Assembly: GCA_025766275.1 (NCBI GenBank)
Contig: JAFKAC010000030.1
Span: 310,001 to 374,000, forward strand
Reading direction: 5' to 3'
Origin: Lactarius indigo
Lineage: Eukaryota > Basidiomycota > Agaricomycetes > Russulales > Russulaceae
DNA: 64,000 nt
Below are positions 31,718-42,635 of the stretch, one piece after another. The position numbers were made by a program, and so were the translations under genes. Under the pieces are notes generated by a model. The model saw only the letters and a program-made list of their open reading frames with translations, had not been told where the DNA came from and searched no databases. Every line of letters starts with the position of its first letter. Position 1 is the stretch's first letter.

Positions 31718-34700
31718 TCACCGAAAGTCGCGGGCCGGCCAATCGCGCTGTTCATCGGCGATGCGCTCTAGCGCGGTGGCGCGCTCTAAGCGGTAAATCG
31801 CGTCGCGCCGATCGTCTTGGGCGCACTCGATCATTGCGCGGAGTTGACTTACCCTTGCTCAAAGTCGATCCAACTCGTAGCTGGCCGCGCGGAAGCGCGT
31901 GACCTCCGCGGTGAGCGACTCGTCGTTGATGCGATTGAGCGCGCGGTCGGTGATCTTGTCCGCCTCAAAGATGACAAGGTCCTCGTGCGGATACATGGGG
32001 CGGAGCGCCGCGGATACGTGAGGTTCTGCATAGAAGGGCTTACCATAAACGTGTGGCGAGCCTGGTATGACCCCTAATATGAGGGGGTCCGCCCCCCCGA
32101 TGATCTGGACGTGCGATGCGTCCCTCTCTACTCCGTCTGGTCCGGTGATGGGGTATCGAATATGATGGGGTCGTCGGTTCGCCCGGAACCCTTCAGGCGC
32201 AATGACATGCGCGGGATCCTCGGCGGCGGTGAACGGACGGTGATCGGCGGCACCAGGCACGCGCACACATCCTCGATACATGGGGGACCCGTCGGAGTAG
32301 ACGAGCCAGGGCGTGACGAGGGGATTATCAGGGTCGCGTTTTGTTCGAAGGAAGGTGTGTCTCGCCGGGTAATAATCTTCGTCGTCATGGCCAGCCTCAG
32401 CTGCCTCCATCGCTGCCGTCGCTCGCGCATCTCCCTCAGTCGGGCCGCTGCTGAGTCCAGCTGCTCCTTCTGCCATGCTGCTGCTACCTTCTTCCAACCC
32501 TCTAACTCGTACTCCATCAGCGCTTGAATGCTGGTCGTTGCTCGGGAAAACTCCGCGAACGCCAATGAGGTCGTCGCTTGGGGGGATAGCGGCGATGGGT
32601 TCTCGCTCGCCACTATCGTTTCGGAAGACGTGGACGACGGCTCGGTCATCGTCAGGGGTGGTCGTCGGGTCTGGGAATCTGGTGACGACGTTGATCCATT
32701 CTTGTGCGGTGATGGGCCCCTCTGCTGGTGTAAGAGGTGTCCATGGCGTGAGCTGAGCGTTGGGAATTTCGGTGTCGCTGTCCTCCGCCAAGAGGGCGCG
32801 GGCGTCTTCTGCGAGGGAGTCGAGGAGCTGTGCTTGTGTGACATGTCGCAATGGGGATGTAGGCATAAGAGTGGTAGTGGAGCGTAGGAAGAGGGGATGA
32901 CTGTCCTCTGTTCGAGCGACTCCTACTTTATCTCTTCTACCGTGGGTTTGTGCTTCCTGATACAGGCGAAGCGCTTCCGGTGCAAAGACGTCGTCTTTGT
33001 TGACCCACTGGTTCTCCGAGTCTGGGTACCCCTTCCATTTGATCAGGTATTGAAGGCGTCTTCCTCTGCCGAAATGCCGAGAGTCTAGAATGGCCTCGAC
33101 TTCATATTCCTCTTCCCCATCTATCAGTTCGGGCGGTGGTCGTGTGAAATTTTCTCCGTGCAAGGAAGTTTGTTTGTACGGTGTGAGAAGATCGATGTGA
33201 AACACTGGATGGATGCTCCACTGCGTGGGAAGTTCCAATCGATAGTTGTAAGGGGACATCACCTGTACCACCCGAAAAGGTCCGTGGCGTCGCACCGCTA
33301 ATTTCGCTGTAGGCTGATTGGTTCGGAGATGTTTGCCCTCGAGCCATACGAGATCGTTGATATTGAACTTGGGCGTATCTTTATTGCGCACCCATGACTC
33401 TTGCGCCTTCTTTATAAGGCGTTGGGCGTCGTTTCTAGCTTCTTTCAGCTGTGTTAGTCGCGCGGTTGCAAGGGGGATGGGAGATGGCTTATCCGTCCAG
33501 TCCGCTTGTGGGTTATACCCCATCAGAAGTTGGAACGGCGATTCTTTAGTGTGTTCATGCGGCCAGTTGTTATGCGCAAATTCGGCGATCGGTAGGTAAG
33601 CTTCCCAGTTGTCTTGTCGTTCATTCACCCAGAAGCGGAGGTACTGTTCCAGCCACTGGTTAGTTCGCTCGGACTGTCCATCAGTACGTGGGTGATATGC
33701 GGTTGATATATTCTGTTGGATTCCCAGAATGCGGCATACTTCTCTGGTGAACTTGGATGTGAAACGTGGGTCGCGGTCGCTTATTATCTTGCGCGGTAGC
33801 CCAAAGCGCTTGAACACCTGGGCGACATACAGAGTCGCTGTTTCTTCTGCGGTGATTTCTTCTCGGCATGGAATAAATATTGAGGCCTTGCTGCAGTCGT
33901 GGTCGGTGACAGTTAGTATACTGTTGTACCCCTTGGAGACGGGGAGTTTGGTGATGAAGTCCACCGCCACCGTGTGGAACGGCATGGCTTCCAGTATTGG
34001 CGTGATGGGATGTAGCGCGGCTCGTATGGGCCTCGTGTTGACTTTGTTCCTTTGGCATTCTGCGCAGCCTTGCACGTATTCATATACGTCTCTCCGGAGT
34101 CGCGGCCACCAGTAGTGTCTCTCCAGGATACGTTGAGTTTTCGCAATTCCCGGATGGCCATGTATTGGCAGGTCGTGATGGTCGTGTATTAGTATTCATT
34201 GAGTCGACGCTGGCCCTGTGACTACGAACCTGCCGTCTTTGTACCATTCTCCTTGTATTTTCTTAAGGTGATAAGGGTCGGCCCATATCTTGATCACCTC
34301 TTTGTCTTGTTGGTGGCGTGGTTGTAGTAGATTTGGGTTGGCGACGAAGGTGCGTGCGGTGTTAAGGGTTCGTACGAAGATTTCGGGGGGTAGGACCACT
34401 ACTTCGCTATTGTCCTCGACGCCTTGGTCGTAGTCCGGTCGTCTTGACAGTGCATCTGCTCGTCCGTTGTTCTTCCCTTTAATGTGATGAATCTCGAAGT
34501 CGTATTCAGAAAGTTCGAGTACTTCCCTGGCGACTCGCCTGCTGATCTTCTGCGGTGACTTCCAGTACTGTAGGTTTAGATGGTCCGAATAGATTTTAAT
34601 CTTGTGGGGGGCCCCTGCGAGAAGTGGGCGCCAGTTCCGTAGGGCCTTAACTATTGCGAGCAGCTCTAGGTCGTAGATGTCGTAGTTTCTTTTGGCTTCG

Positions 34701-36457
34701 GAAAGCGTCGCCGAGTAGTAACCTATGGGATGTCGCTTGCCGTCAGATTTTCTTTGCAGTAACACGGCTCCCACCGCATAGCCCGAAGCGTCCACCTCTA
34801 ATTCAAACGGATCTTGAAGGATGGGGTGTGCTAGCACCGGTTCTTCTGTCACGAGTCGTTTTAGGGTGTTGAACGCCTTCTCTTCTTCTTCAGTCCATCG
34901 CCATTCTTCGTTTTTCCGTGTTAGTTTAGTGAGTGGCTTAGCGTGAGTTGCGAAACCGCGGATGAAGAGTCTGTAAAAGTTACAAAAGCCGAGGAAAGAG
35001 CGGACGTCTTTGACTTTTGTTGGTGTTGGCCAGTCCTTGATTCCTTGAACTTTTACAGGGTCCATTCGGGTCACCCCCCTCTCAAGGATTACCCCCAGGT
35101 AATCCATCCGCGGTTGATGGAACAGGCATTTCTCGAGTTTGAAGTAGAGATCGTGTTCCTCCGCGACGCGCAAAACATCGCGAACGGCGTCTACATGGGC
35201 CGCCAGGTCGTGGTCAAAGTGAGTGGCGATACCAATATCGTCCATGTAGACGCGTATGGTAGTGCCCAATCGTTCGTGCTTCGCTATGGTGTCGCGATAG
35301 ATGTGATTCATCATGGCTTGGAAGGTGGCGGGGGAGTTGGTGAGCCCGAAGAACATTACCGTGGGTTCAAAGAGGCCGAATTTGGTTTTGAACGCTGCCT
35401 TCTCCTGGTCGCCGTCGCGAATACGTATGTTGTTGTAGCCCCATCGGATGTCGAGTTTTGTATAGATGTGGGCATTGCTGAGGTCGAGGATGAGGTCCTG
35501 TATTAACGGTAGCGGGTATTGGTTTCGAATGGTGTGGGAGTTGATGACCCGGTAATCCTGTACCGGGCGTAGTTTTCCGTCCTTCTTTTTAATGAAGAAG
35601 AAGGAGGATGCGTACGGAGAGATAGAGGGGCGTAGATACCCCTGCTTCAGTTTCTCCTCTAGAAACTCTTTGAGTTCGCCCTCTTCTTTCTGGGTCATAG
35701 GGTAGATTTTGCAGTCAATGGCAGCCGGCGCGGATGGCTTGAAGTCTATTGCATGATCCCACGGCCTTGCCAGAGGGAAGCGGTGTGATGCTTGTTCATT
35801 GAAAAGTCTGGTAAACATTGCGTAGTCCTGAGGGAGTACTGCTGCCGTTTGTTGTTGTTTCGCTTGTATGGCCAACTCCATCGAGGTGGTGGCTCGAGCG
35901 AACGTTTCTTCTTCCAGTTCTCGTACGATGTCTTCCTTTTCGGCCACAATGAGGGCTCGAATGATCATTGTGGATAGCAGCGCTTCGGTAGTTGCTAACA
36001 CTACTGGCTGCATGTCGGGGTGTATGGTGGCAGTGGCCCAGCTGATTGTTGGTTCGAATGCGCTTAGCCATGGGTATCCTAGCACCATGTCTTCGCTTCC
36101 AAGGTCGGTGACCAGGAAGGTCATTTGCTTTATCTGTCCTCGCGTTTTTACTTCTAGGTTAACATAATGAGTGATTAACCCAGCTTTATTTTCCGTGTTG
36201 TCTATATTCCATATTTTGCGTGGTGTACTCAGCGGCTGTGTTTGGATACCAGCCCGTTTTGCCAGACTTGGTTGGATGAAGTTGTCGGTTGCGCCAGAGT
36301 CGACTAGCGCATTTGTTTCAGTCGTTTGGTAACTCGTATGGACAGTCACTGGAATTCTCATAGATCGGTAGCGCGTTGTCACAATTACAGAATTACATTG
36401 AAGAGCCCTCACCCAGACTGACGGGTTCAGGCGTCCTGAAAACCCTCTTTTCCCCAC
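31718..36457 (-). pseudogene. pol: Gypsy-3 Pol with chromodomain, two nonsense codons
   Basis: Reads from 36457 with protease DSGAT, RT YMDD, RNase H VDASGYAVG, then TGA at 34198-34196 at an arginine position of gypsy-1 (just before HDHHDLP of the integrase zinc region). It continues in frame through the integrase (SDRDPRF, DGQSERTN), the chromodomain (LIKWKGYPDSENQW) and the C-terminal extension to a second TGA at 31861-31859, after which homology with gypsy-1 continues to the natural stop near 31718. The extension shares GHDDEDYYP and ALNRINDESLTAEVTR with gypsy-1. It overlaps gag by 31 nt, as in gypsy-1. Confidence 0.9.
32128..32844 (-). CDS. Candidate overlapping ORF inside gypsy-3 pol
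   Basis: 238 codons, the counterpart of 16097-16816. The ATG lies in the same codon pair of Pol (Arg-His-Val-Thr) and the stop in the same place (PDGVE of Pol). Shared motifs include REMRERRQR, MTTKIITR, PCIEDVC and LRLKGSGR. It remains open although the surrounding Pol frame has acquired two stops outside this region. Confidence 0.5.
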   Translation of the reverse strand: MSHKHSSSTPSQKTPAPSWRRTATPKFPTLSSRHGHLLHQQRGPSPHKNGSTSSPDSQTRRPPLTMTEPSSTSSETIVASENPSPLSPQATTSLAFAEFSRATTSIQALMEYELEGWKKVAAAWQKEQLDSAAARLREMRERRQRWRQLRLAMTTKIITRRDTPSFEQNATLIIPSSRPGSSTPTGPPCIEDVCACLVPPITVRSPPPRIPRMSLRLKGSGRTDDPIIFDTPSPDQTE

Positions 36458-38491
36458 AGATCTTGAAGTATAAGATCTTTTACTTCATCCGTACTGTTGG
36501 CCACTTGTGTGAGCCATTCTTTGGCCTGTTCCCCTGCTGTTTTCGTGCTTGCCGCGTTAATTTGGGGTGCTGGCGTTACGCTCGGCGTCGGCGACATATA
36601 CCCGGGCAGCGATGGCGCGTACTGTGACGGCGCGTACTGTGAGACGGGTCCTTGAGGATATCCCGTAGTTTCGGTCATGCGGCTGCTGGATGAGGCAGCC
36701 TGCCACTGTTGCTGCACACGCGGGTGTGGGCAATTTCGTGAGAGGTGCCCGGGAGCGTGACAGTTATAGCAAAGGACGTTCCTTAAGTCCCTTCGAGATC
36801 CTCCTCTTCCTCGTCCTCTAGCTCCCGGCCCCCCCCTTGGCGGGAATGGTGGTGCAGTCCAGTCGCGATGTGGCAGCTTGTTAAAATCGATGTCTTCGGA
36901 CCCTGCAAGCCTCACTTTTGCACGGTCAGCCGAAGTGTCCATTGCCCACAGGTTGGTTTGTGGCAGGTTCTGTGGGAGTGTCCATCCCGCATTGCCGCCC
37001 TGCTTCTTTGGCTGCGTGGTCGTGTTCTTGTATTCATTGAGTCGCGCCTTGAGGTGGATATAGTTCTTCTGTCGCTTGAGGACGGCTCTTTTCCAGTCGT
37101 CAAACGTGACGGGGTCATCGAACTGGAACGCGTTCTTGAATAGTTCCTTGGGTAGACCCGACGTAAAGAGGTCGATGGTTTGGGGTTCATTAAGGCGATA
37201 GTGAGCTTTCCGTGCAAGCTGTTCGAAGTCATTGACGTACTTGTCAATGTCTTCCCCCGTCATTTTGTAACCTTTTCGTAGTACCGCTTGGGCTTGTTCC
37301 CTCTCCAGCGTGTTTTCGAATCTCTGGCTGAATCCATCGGCCACGGCGTCCCATAAGTCGCGAGTGTAGGGACTTATTCCTCGTTGTATCTGCCTGTTGA
37401 GCCAGTTCAGGAAGGACAGAACCCATTCGCTGACCGCTCCGCCTTTGATGTAGGAAAGGAACAGAAGGCATCTTCTGTAGTCGTTGCGCATGATGGGGGC
37501 GTCCAGGTTCATGCCCCAATAGACATGCCACTGCGTCAGGAATTGGTCTACTTTGAGTCTGTCTCCGTCAAAAATGGAAGGTGGCTCGCCGGTTAGTTTT
37601 TCGTTGTGATGTCCTCCTCCGGCACCTCTACCACCTCCTCCTCCTCCGCCATCACCTCCTCCACCTCCTGGTGGTCCCATGGGTGGCATTCTTGGTGGTT
37701 CGGTTCTTCGTAGATCAAACGGGATACCCCCCCCCTGGTGGCGGTGGCGGGTCTTCGCCCAGTCCTCCCCTTCCTGGTGGGAGGTCTAATGCGGGTCGTC
37801 GTTCAGATGGGGGGTCTCCTCGATCTGATCCTATTGCTCGGAAGATGGCCGCGTCGTCTGCAGTCATTCGTACACCGGTTTCAGGGTTAATGGGCATGAG
37901 GATTTCTTGTGCTTCTTCTCGTATTGCGCGCGCTTCTTCAACCGCGACTTCTTCCATTGCTCTTGTTATTGTTGCCATGATGGCTGGTGATCGGATGTGA
38001 ATTGGTTCTGGTTCGGTAATGTGTGCGGACTCAGCTCGTTCGATGAGGAGATCTTGTATAGCTCCTCCGCTAGTTTCTGTTTGGTTCGGCTCTCGTCCTT
38101 CACTTTCGTCTTGGCTTTGTTCCTCTTCTTCCGATACCACTTCTCCAGTAGAGTGCTCTCGTACTTGCCCGTCGATGGGGCCCCAATCTGCTCTGCTGTT
38201 GAGTTCTCGGGCGTCGATATCGCACTGGTACCTAGGTCCTGCTGGTCGTATGACGTCCCACTGGGAATCTATGGGGTTCCACGCAACTTCTGTCCAACAC
38301 AAGTGGTCGAAGTTGAACTCAACTGGTCGGAACCTACTATGTCCGTTGAACTCTACAAAATATCCAGTTTCTTCCTGTCTTTCCCTCCAACTAGCAGCTT
38401 GTAGAAAGCACGTGGGGACGTTACGTTCTCCTCTTCTTGGGAGCGAATATGGACGGAAGCTCGTCCACTGGTCTCTTGTTGTTACGGCCAC
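36427..38491 (-). pseudogene. gag: Gypsy-3 Gag with one frameshift
   Basis: The first part, 38491-37715, starts at GTG in the context CACCGTGG and encodes the same N-terminal domain as gypsy-1 (TTRDQWTSFRPY). At a run of nine G (37727-37735 on the forward strand reads as C) the frame shifts, and the rest of Gag continues to 36427 with the Gag region (FLTQWHVYWGMNLD) and zinc knuckle CYNCHAPGHLSRNC. The shift lies in the low-complexity Pro/Gly linker and looks like homopolymer slippage. The 3' end holds GGGTTTT (36445-36439) and also GGGAAAA just upstream, both slippery in the Gag frame. Confidence 0.88.
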
Positions 38492-38497
38492 GGTGAG

Positions 38498-38508
38498 ATC
38501 TTGGTCTT
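38498..38508 (-). promoter_or_regulatory. Gypsy-3 self-complementary primer-binding site
   Basis: Reads AAGACCAAGAT on the reverse strand, two bases from the LTR end. It is complementary to LTR positions 38723-38733, which lie 34 nt after a TATTTAAA box. Confidence 0.7.
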
Positions 38509-38510
38509 AA

Positions 38511-38999
38511 TGTAACGCCGTCACGACGTTAGCTCGACTTGAGCTTCGTAGAGGCGGTAACAACTTAGCGGATACTCTGAAACACGAAGGTTCAGGCGTG
38601 ACGAAGGTCTTGAAGACACGGAGGTCCAAGCGTAGACAATGGTGAACACTCGAAGGTGCACTACTTTAGAGAGGCGATGGAAGAGAGAGAACGATAGAAA
38701 GAGAAGCAAGTGACGATTCAAGAAGACCAAGATGGCGTATCTTGGTCTTTACAAGACAGTTTAAATACAAGTCGAGCAGGCTTTCAAGCGCTGCTATGAG
38801 TCACGGTAAAGTAGCGTCCAACGTATCGCGTAAGTAGCTCGAACCCTAATACTACTACTACTAGTATTAGTGGCATAGTCCTCAGTCAGCAGTCAGCGCG
38901 CAATCTCCTATCGTACTCGTAATCACCTATCGTAAGTCCGCAACTAATCTACCTTACCGCCGTAGTTGCAACCGGTACAGTAAGGGTAGGAACGTAACA
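38511..38999 (-). repeat. Gypsy-3 5' LTR
   Basis: 489 bp. Contains TATTTAAA (38767-38760) and the proposed RNA start at 38733. Followed on the forward strand by target duplication GTATC (39000-39004). Confidence 0.93.
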
Positions 39000-39004
39000 G
39001 TATC

Positions 39005-39348
39005 GGTGTATATTCCGTCGCGCAGAGATGGTCGAAGAAGTCATCACCACCTCTCAAGCAGATGAACGCATCCGGCAGGCAATAAACGCCGAGACATCCA
39101 CCTCCTTCACGGTTCCAGAGCCACCAGTTATCGCTGCCGAAACCCAAGGGAGGTGGTGCGGACGGTGCTTCTGCACGGATGCTAATCACGACGAGATCCG
39201 ATGCCCACAGTACAAAATGTGCTGCAAGTGTGGAAAACGCGGGCCATTCCTCTTCCTCAAAACTCATTACTGTCGACTCGACATTTCCCCGTGGCCGGAG
39301 AACGACCTTGACGCCGACATCTACGACCTTGTCGACCCAGAATCCTGA
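39005..39348 (+). pseudogene. Gypsy-2 ORF3, second part
   Basis: Continues ORF3 after gypsy-3, completing the second CCHC knuckle (CX2CX4HX4C). Two further Cys/His clusters follow: CGRCFCTDANHDEIRC and CCKCGKRG...HYC. Ends in TGA at 39346-39348, 34 bp before the 3' LTR. Confidence 0.75.
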
Positions 39349-39382
39349 AGTCGAGGCGTCTTCAGACCAAGACGGGGGGTAA

Positions 39383-39955
39383 TGTTACGATTTTCTCCAG
39401 ACCCATTCTTTCGCATGCTATTATTTCCTTCCCCACACTATACGAGTCCTGTACGATTACGCGGACTTTACAATTACCCGGTTCCTATCGCGCGCCCTAC
39501 TTATCGATGCTCCCTTCTGATAAAGTTCAACATGTGCTAGTTTCCATCGTGTTCCCACTCACGCACGACCCCGTGTGATCTATTCCTTATTCCCAGTATG
39601 ATGTCCCTTTGTTCCCTTTATGTCTCATCCATTGTTCCAAGAACGATAGTGACGCCATCTGTTTGTAGTCGCCACACTAACCGTTTTCTATTTAAACCTA
39701 GTCCTATCTAGCTTGTACGGTAGACTAGACTTCTTGTGTAATACTACACTCGAAACGCCCTTGTGCCTCCATCGTCTCATGAACCCTCTGCCTTCGTCAG
39801 ACCTTCGAGTCTTGACCTTCCTCTACGATCCAAGTGACCATCGTCCTTGTGATCCTTGTGCATCACTCTGCTGAAGCCAGGCCTTGGAGCTTGTGCTACC
39901 GTTACTCGACTGACACAGTACAGGTCGTACGCAACGCCCCTGTAGTGGCATTACA
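39383..39955 (+). repeat. Gypsy-2 3' LTR
   Basis: 573 bp; four CpG differences from 24235-24807; followed by TCAAG (39956-39960). Confidence 0.93.
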
Positions 39956-39960
39956 TCAAG

Positions 39961-41163
39961 CATGCACGCACAAGCCACATCGAAGTGCTCTGCTACCCAT
40001 CACATTCCACACACCTTTTTCAGGGATTGGACGTCGTTATTTTTGGTGTTTTGAAGCGATGCTGGAGTGAGGCCAGAGACACCTTTGAAAGGGAGCGTGG
40101 AGTCAAAGTGACGAAGAAGAACTTCATGAAAGTTTACGCAGATGCCCACCTAAAGGCCCTAACCAAGGAAAACATTCTGGCGGCGTTTCGGAAGACAGGA
40201 ATTGTCCCATTTAATCCTGATGTAATCACAGCGAAGATGATGGCCCCTAGCCGAACCTCCTCTATCGAAGGGCCATTACCACTGCCAGCAGAGGAGCCAA
40301 CAATGATCCTTACCAATATGATCCATAGGATCGTCGCTCATCAGGCTACAAGCAACACCACTGGCCCAGGGGAAGACAGCGTAACAGCTGATACTATCAC
40401 AAGGAACTGGCCAGCTACCCCCATCCAAAGCGCAACCAAAGCCCTTGAGGCAACATCAGTCTCCTTTCTCGTCACTCATGAAACACCCACCTCTAATATG
40501 TCAATCCCTTGTTACCGCCCATACACGATCTCCCCTACAAAGAGCCGATACCTCCACTTGATGGAGAGAGAGCCCGAAACAGAGGCAGAATCACAGTTGA
40601 GAGATGCTCTCAAGGAGTCCGAGGCCCGTGATCACCGCCGCAAATGTGCCATGATGGAGATGCAAGCAAATGTGGTGCTCCAGTCACTTTGGTCGTCGAA
40701 ACTCAAGTCGCACTTGGAGGAAAATGAGGCAAAGGCAAAGGGGAAGAAGTCGAACCGGGTCTTGAGCGATGGGATGCCACACTTGTTCACAGGTGATGCC
40801 TTTGCAGCCGCGGTTGAAAAAGACGAAATGGAGAGGCAGAAGAAAGCACAGGAGAAGGAGGGGAAAAGGTGTCGGCGAGCACAACACACTGAGGCCCTGG
40901 CAGAGTGGAAGAAGCTTGAGGCAGCAAGGAAGGAGCGTAATGAGGCAAAAAGGTTGGGTTATCGGACAGCTGTCAAGGCCTGGGAAGCTGAGCGCGATCT
41001 TGCTAAGAATGAACATCGTCGTCCACAGTGGAACAAGCCCAAGTTTGAAGGCTATGAGAAAGCCCTTCCACGTCCCAAGCTAGCTGAGGAAAATATGGAG
41101 GAGGAAGAGGAGGAGGAGGAGGATGGCGGAATTCCCATGTATAATGAAGACGATGACGAGTGA
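39961..41163 (+). pseudogene. pogo transposase, part 3: third catalytic residue and C-terminal tail
   Basis: Resumes in frame after gypsy-2 (IK followed by HARTSHIEV). THLFQGLDVVIFGVLK carries the third catalytic Asp at about residue 346 of the joined protein, 35 residues after the second (DD35D). NILAAFRKTGIVPFNPDVI is the usual motif after the catalytic core of pogo/Tigger-like enzymes. The tail has charged, probably coiled-coil stretches and a very acidic end (EEEEEEED), stopping at 41161-41163. The three parts plus one intron removed total 722 codons with no internal stop, so the gene was intact until the insertions. Confidence 0.9.
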
Positions 41164-41447
41164 GCAAGCAAGTGAGCGTAGTTCAATACTGTATTACTGT
41201 AGATAGTTAGCCCCACTTCCAAAACCAGCTAATTTCGAAATCTTCACGCGTGATGTGACCGGCTCACTGAGGCATCTGCTACCTGATAATGGACTTTCTA
41301 CAGATCCTTAAATCGACGCAGATCCCCCCCTATATCTTACTGATGATGGTCAGTAATCTATTTATTCATTACTGTACGAGCCCCCCACAATGCTTTTTTG
41401 AGATAAAGAATCATATCTAGTTTTTCCGAGGCCAAAAAAATTCGGCT
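41164..41447. other. pogo 3' untranslated region
   Basis: Non-coding stretch before the right inverted repeat; contains a subterminal GGCTCACTGAGG at about 41261 related to the inverted repeat. Confidence 0.5.
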
Positions 41448-41471
41448 GGCTCACTGACCGGCCCATGACTG
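41448..41471 (-). repeat. pogo right terminal inverted repeat
   Basis: Exact reverse complement of 8199-8222, followed by TA (41472-41473). Confidence 0.93.
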
Positions 41472-41559
41472 TACATGCTGCTCGCCACCAGTGACCTGAA
41501 AAGCCAGATATCGCAGACAAGGTTGAGGTTGTGATGTTAGATGGCTACACGGACTCCGC

Positions 41560-41705
41560 CCCTAAGTTACATTCTCAGCTCACGCAGTATCATATTCCCT
41601 GACTTGAACAGCTTGTATAAAGGGCTTGCTTCCTTCACGAAACCCCGAATAAAGCGTTGGTAGTAGCCTGCAATATTCAAGAAGCTGCATACCTCACGAA
41701 TTGTC
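41560..41705 (-). pseudogene. Ty3/gypsy reverse transcriptase remnant
   Basis: Reverse-strand translation gives REVCSFLNIAGYYQRFIRGF followed by KEASPLYKLFK, the connection region after the polymerase core of Ty3/gypsy reverse transcriptases. Only about 45 codons remain, bounded by stops. It is not one of the three elements in the nest. Confidence 0.6.
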
Positions 41706-41724
41706 GAACACGAGGGGGACATTG

Positions 41725-42030
41725 TCAGGATTCAGACGGAGGTCTCGGTGCTTCGGGGGGAGGCGCCAGTCGAGCCAGCGGAGGTCCCTTTTGTGTCGGG
41801 AAAGATCGGTCTGATAAATAAGCATCGCTCGTCGCGTATGGGTCTTCCATTGTGATGTCGCCTCCACGGCCTGTGAGATAGTCGTAGCGGAAATGGGTAG
41901 CTTGGTTAGCGTGGTCAAACACGTAAGCGAGGCATTTCGTCATGAACCTACCAATCTCCAGCGCGAAATACGCAAACGCGGTCCTTCCTGCCTCCACTAT
42001 CTCCCGTGAGTCAACGCTGATGTTCTGCAT
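41725..42030 (-). CDS. Unrecognised 101-codon ORF
   Basis: Starts MQNISVDSREIVEAG, with a Pro-rich end. It lies just upstream of the gypsy RT remnant on the same strand and may be part of the same decayed element. No motif recognised; it may not be a gene. Confidence 0.2.
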   Translation of the reverse strand: MQNISVDSREIVEAGRTAFAYFALEIGRFMTKCLAYVFDHANQATHFRYDYLTGRGGDITMEDPYATSDAYLSDRSFPTQKGPPLARLAPPPEAPRPPSES

Positions 42031-42635
42031 GTTTTTCTAACCGAGCGTTGTGCAGAGTGATGTGATTGGACTCCGCGCTGGTGTTTAATATGGCTCGGAC
42101 AAACATGAAAGCGACATGAACTTGAAACTAGCCGCGTCATTTGGGAGGACGGTTCATCTTGGACGACGTACTAGTAAGATATCTGGGTCCTCCTTGTCTC
42201 CGGCGTCTGCATAGGGATTAGATTTGCCATTTGTCGTCCTTTACCCCGACGTTATATTTCTTCGACCCTCTCCTCTCATGTGACTCTCGACGCCTTCGGG
42301 ATATGCTTCCTCTCTCAAACTCATCTCCCTCATCTACCTCCTGCATGCTTCCCTCTTCCTCGTCATCCAGCCGCTGTGGCAGATTCTTTGCCGAGAATAC
42401 TTCGTTTCTAAGATATTGAGGGATTGGAAACTACGGCTGTGGACGCTATCTCTGCATCTGTAAATTTGGAGTCCGCGATCCAGCACCGCATGTCTGTCTT
42501 CACATCGCCATAATCCCTCCTACCTATCCCCAATTTCCCGTCTATTAAAACCTTGATGCACTTCAACATGCTCCCATGACAATGACCTCTCTGTTTCCCG
42601 GTCTACATTGTGTTCCCAGACTCCGCCAGCACAAA
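42031..42635. other. Intergenic, nothing recognised
   Basis: No supported gene. The last part (about 42510-42600) resembles the 5' flank of other family L copies. Confidence 0.4.

Larger units (their letters stand above)
31198..38999 (-). mobile_element. Gypsy-3: Ty3/gypsy chromovirus, reverse orientation
   Basis: 7,802 bp with 489-bp LTRs (31198-31686, 38511-38999) differing at three CpG positions, flanked by GTATC. Gag and Pol are close relatives of those in gypsy-1. Gag has a frameshift and Pol has two TGA codons, so the copy is not autonomous. It splits a zinc knuckle of gypsy-2 ORF3 exactly between Tyr and Arg codons. Confidence 0.95.
24235..39955 (+). mobile_element. Gypsy-2: Ty3/gypsy chromovirus with gypsy-3 nested inside
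   Basis: 573-bp LTRs (24235-24807, 39383-39955; TGTTACG ... TTACA) differing at four positions, with target duplication TCAAG on both sides. Removing gypsy-3 and one copy of its duplication leaves about 7.9 kb. It has gag, pol with two in-frame TGA codons, and a third ORF with zinc knuckles. It belongs to a different lineage from gypsy-1 and gypsy-3, which resemble each other. Confidence 0.95.
8199..41471 (+). mobile_element. pogo-like DNA transposon carrying nested retroelements
   Basis: Perfect 24-bp terminal inverted repeats (8199-8222 and 41448-41471, beginning CAGTCATGGGCC) are flanked on both sides by TA, the target duplication of Tc1/mariner/pogo elements. Removing the copia insertion (9126-23640) and gypsy-2 (24235-39955), each with one copy of its 5-bp target duplication, leaves about 3,027 bp with one intact transposase frame of 722 codons. 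The element is therefore the oldest layer of the nest. It cannot now produce its transposase. Confidence 0.93.

Noticed and set aside
34943..35506. 187-codon forward ORF opposite gypsy-3 RT
   Set aside because: Shadow of the RT domain; a shorter equivalent (13369-13827) lies opposite the same region of gypsy-1, as expected from codon bias.
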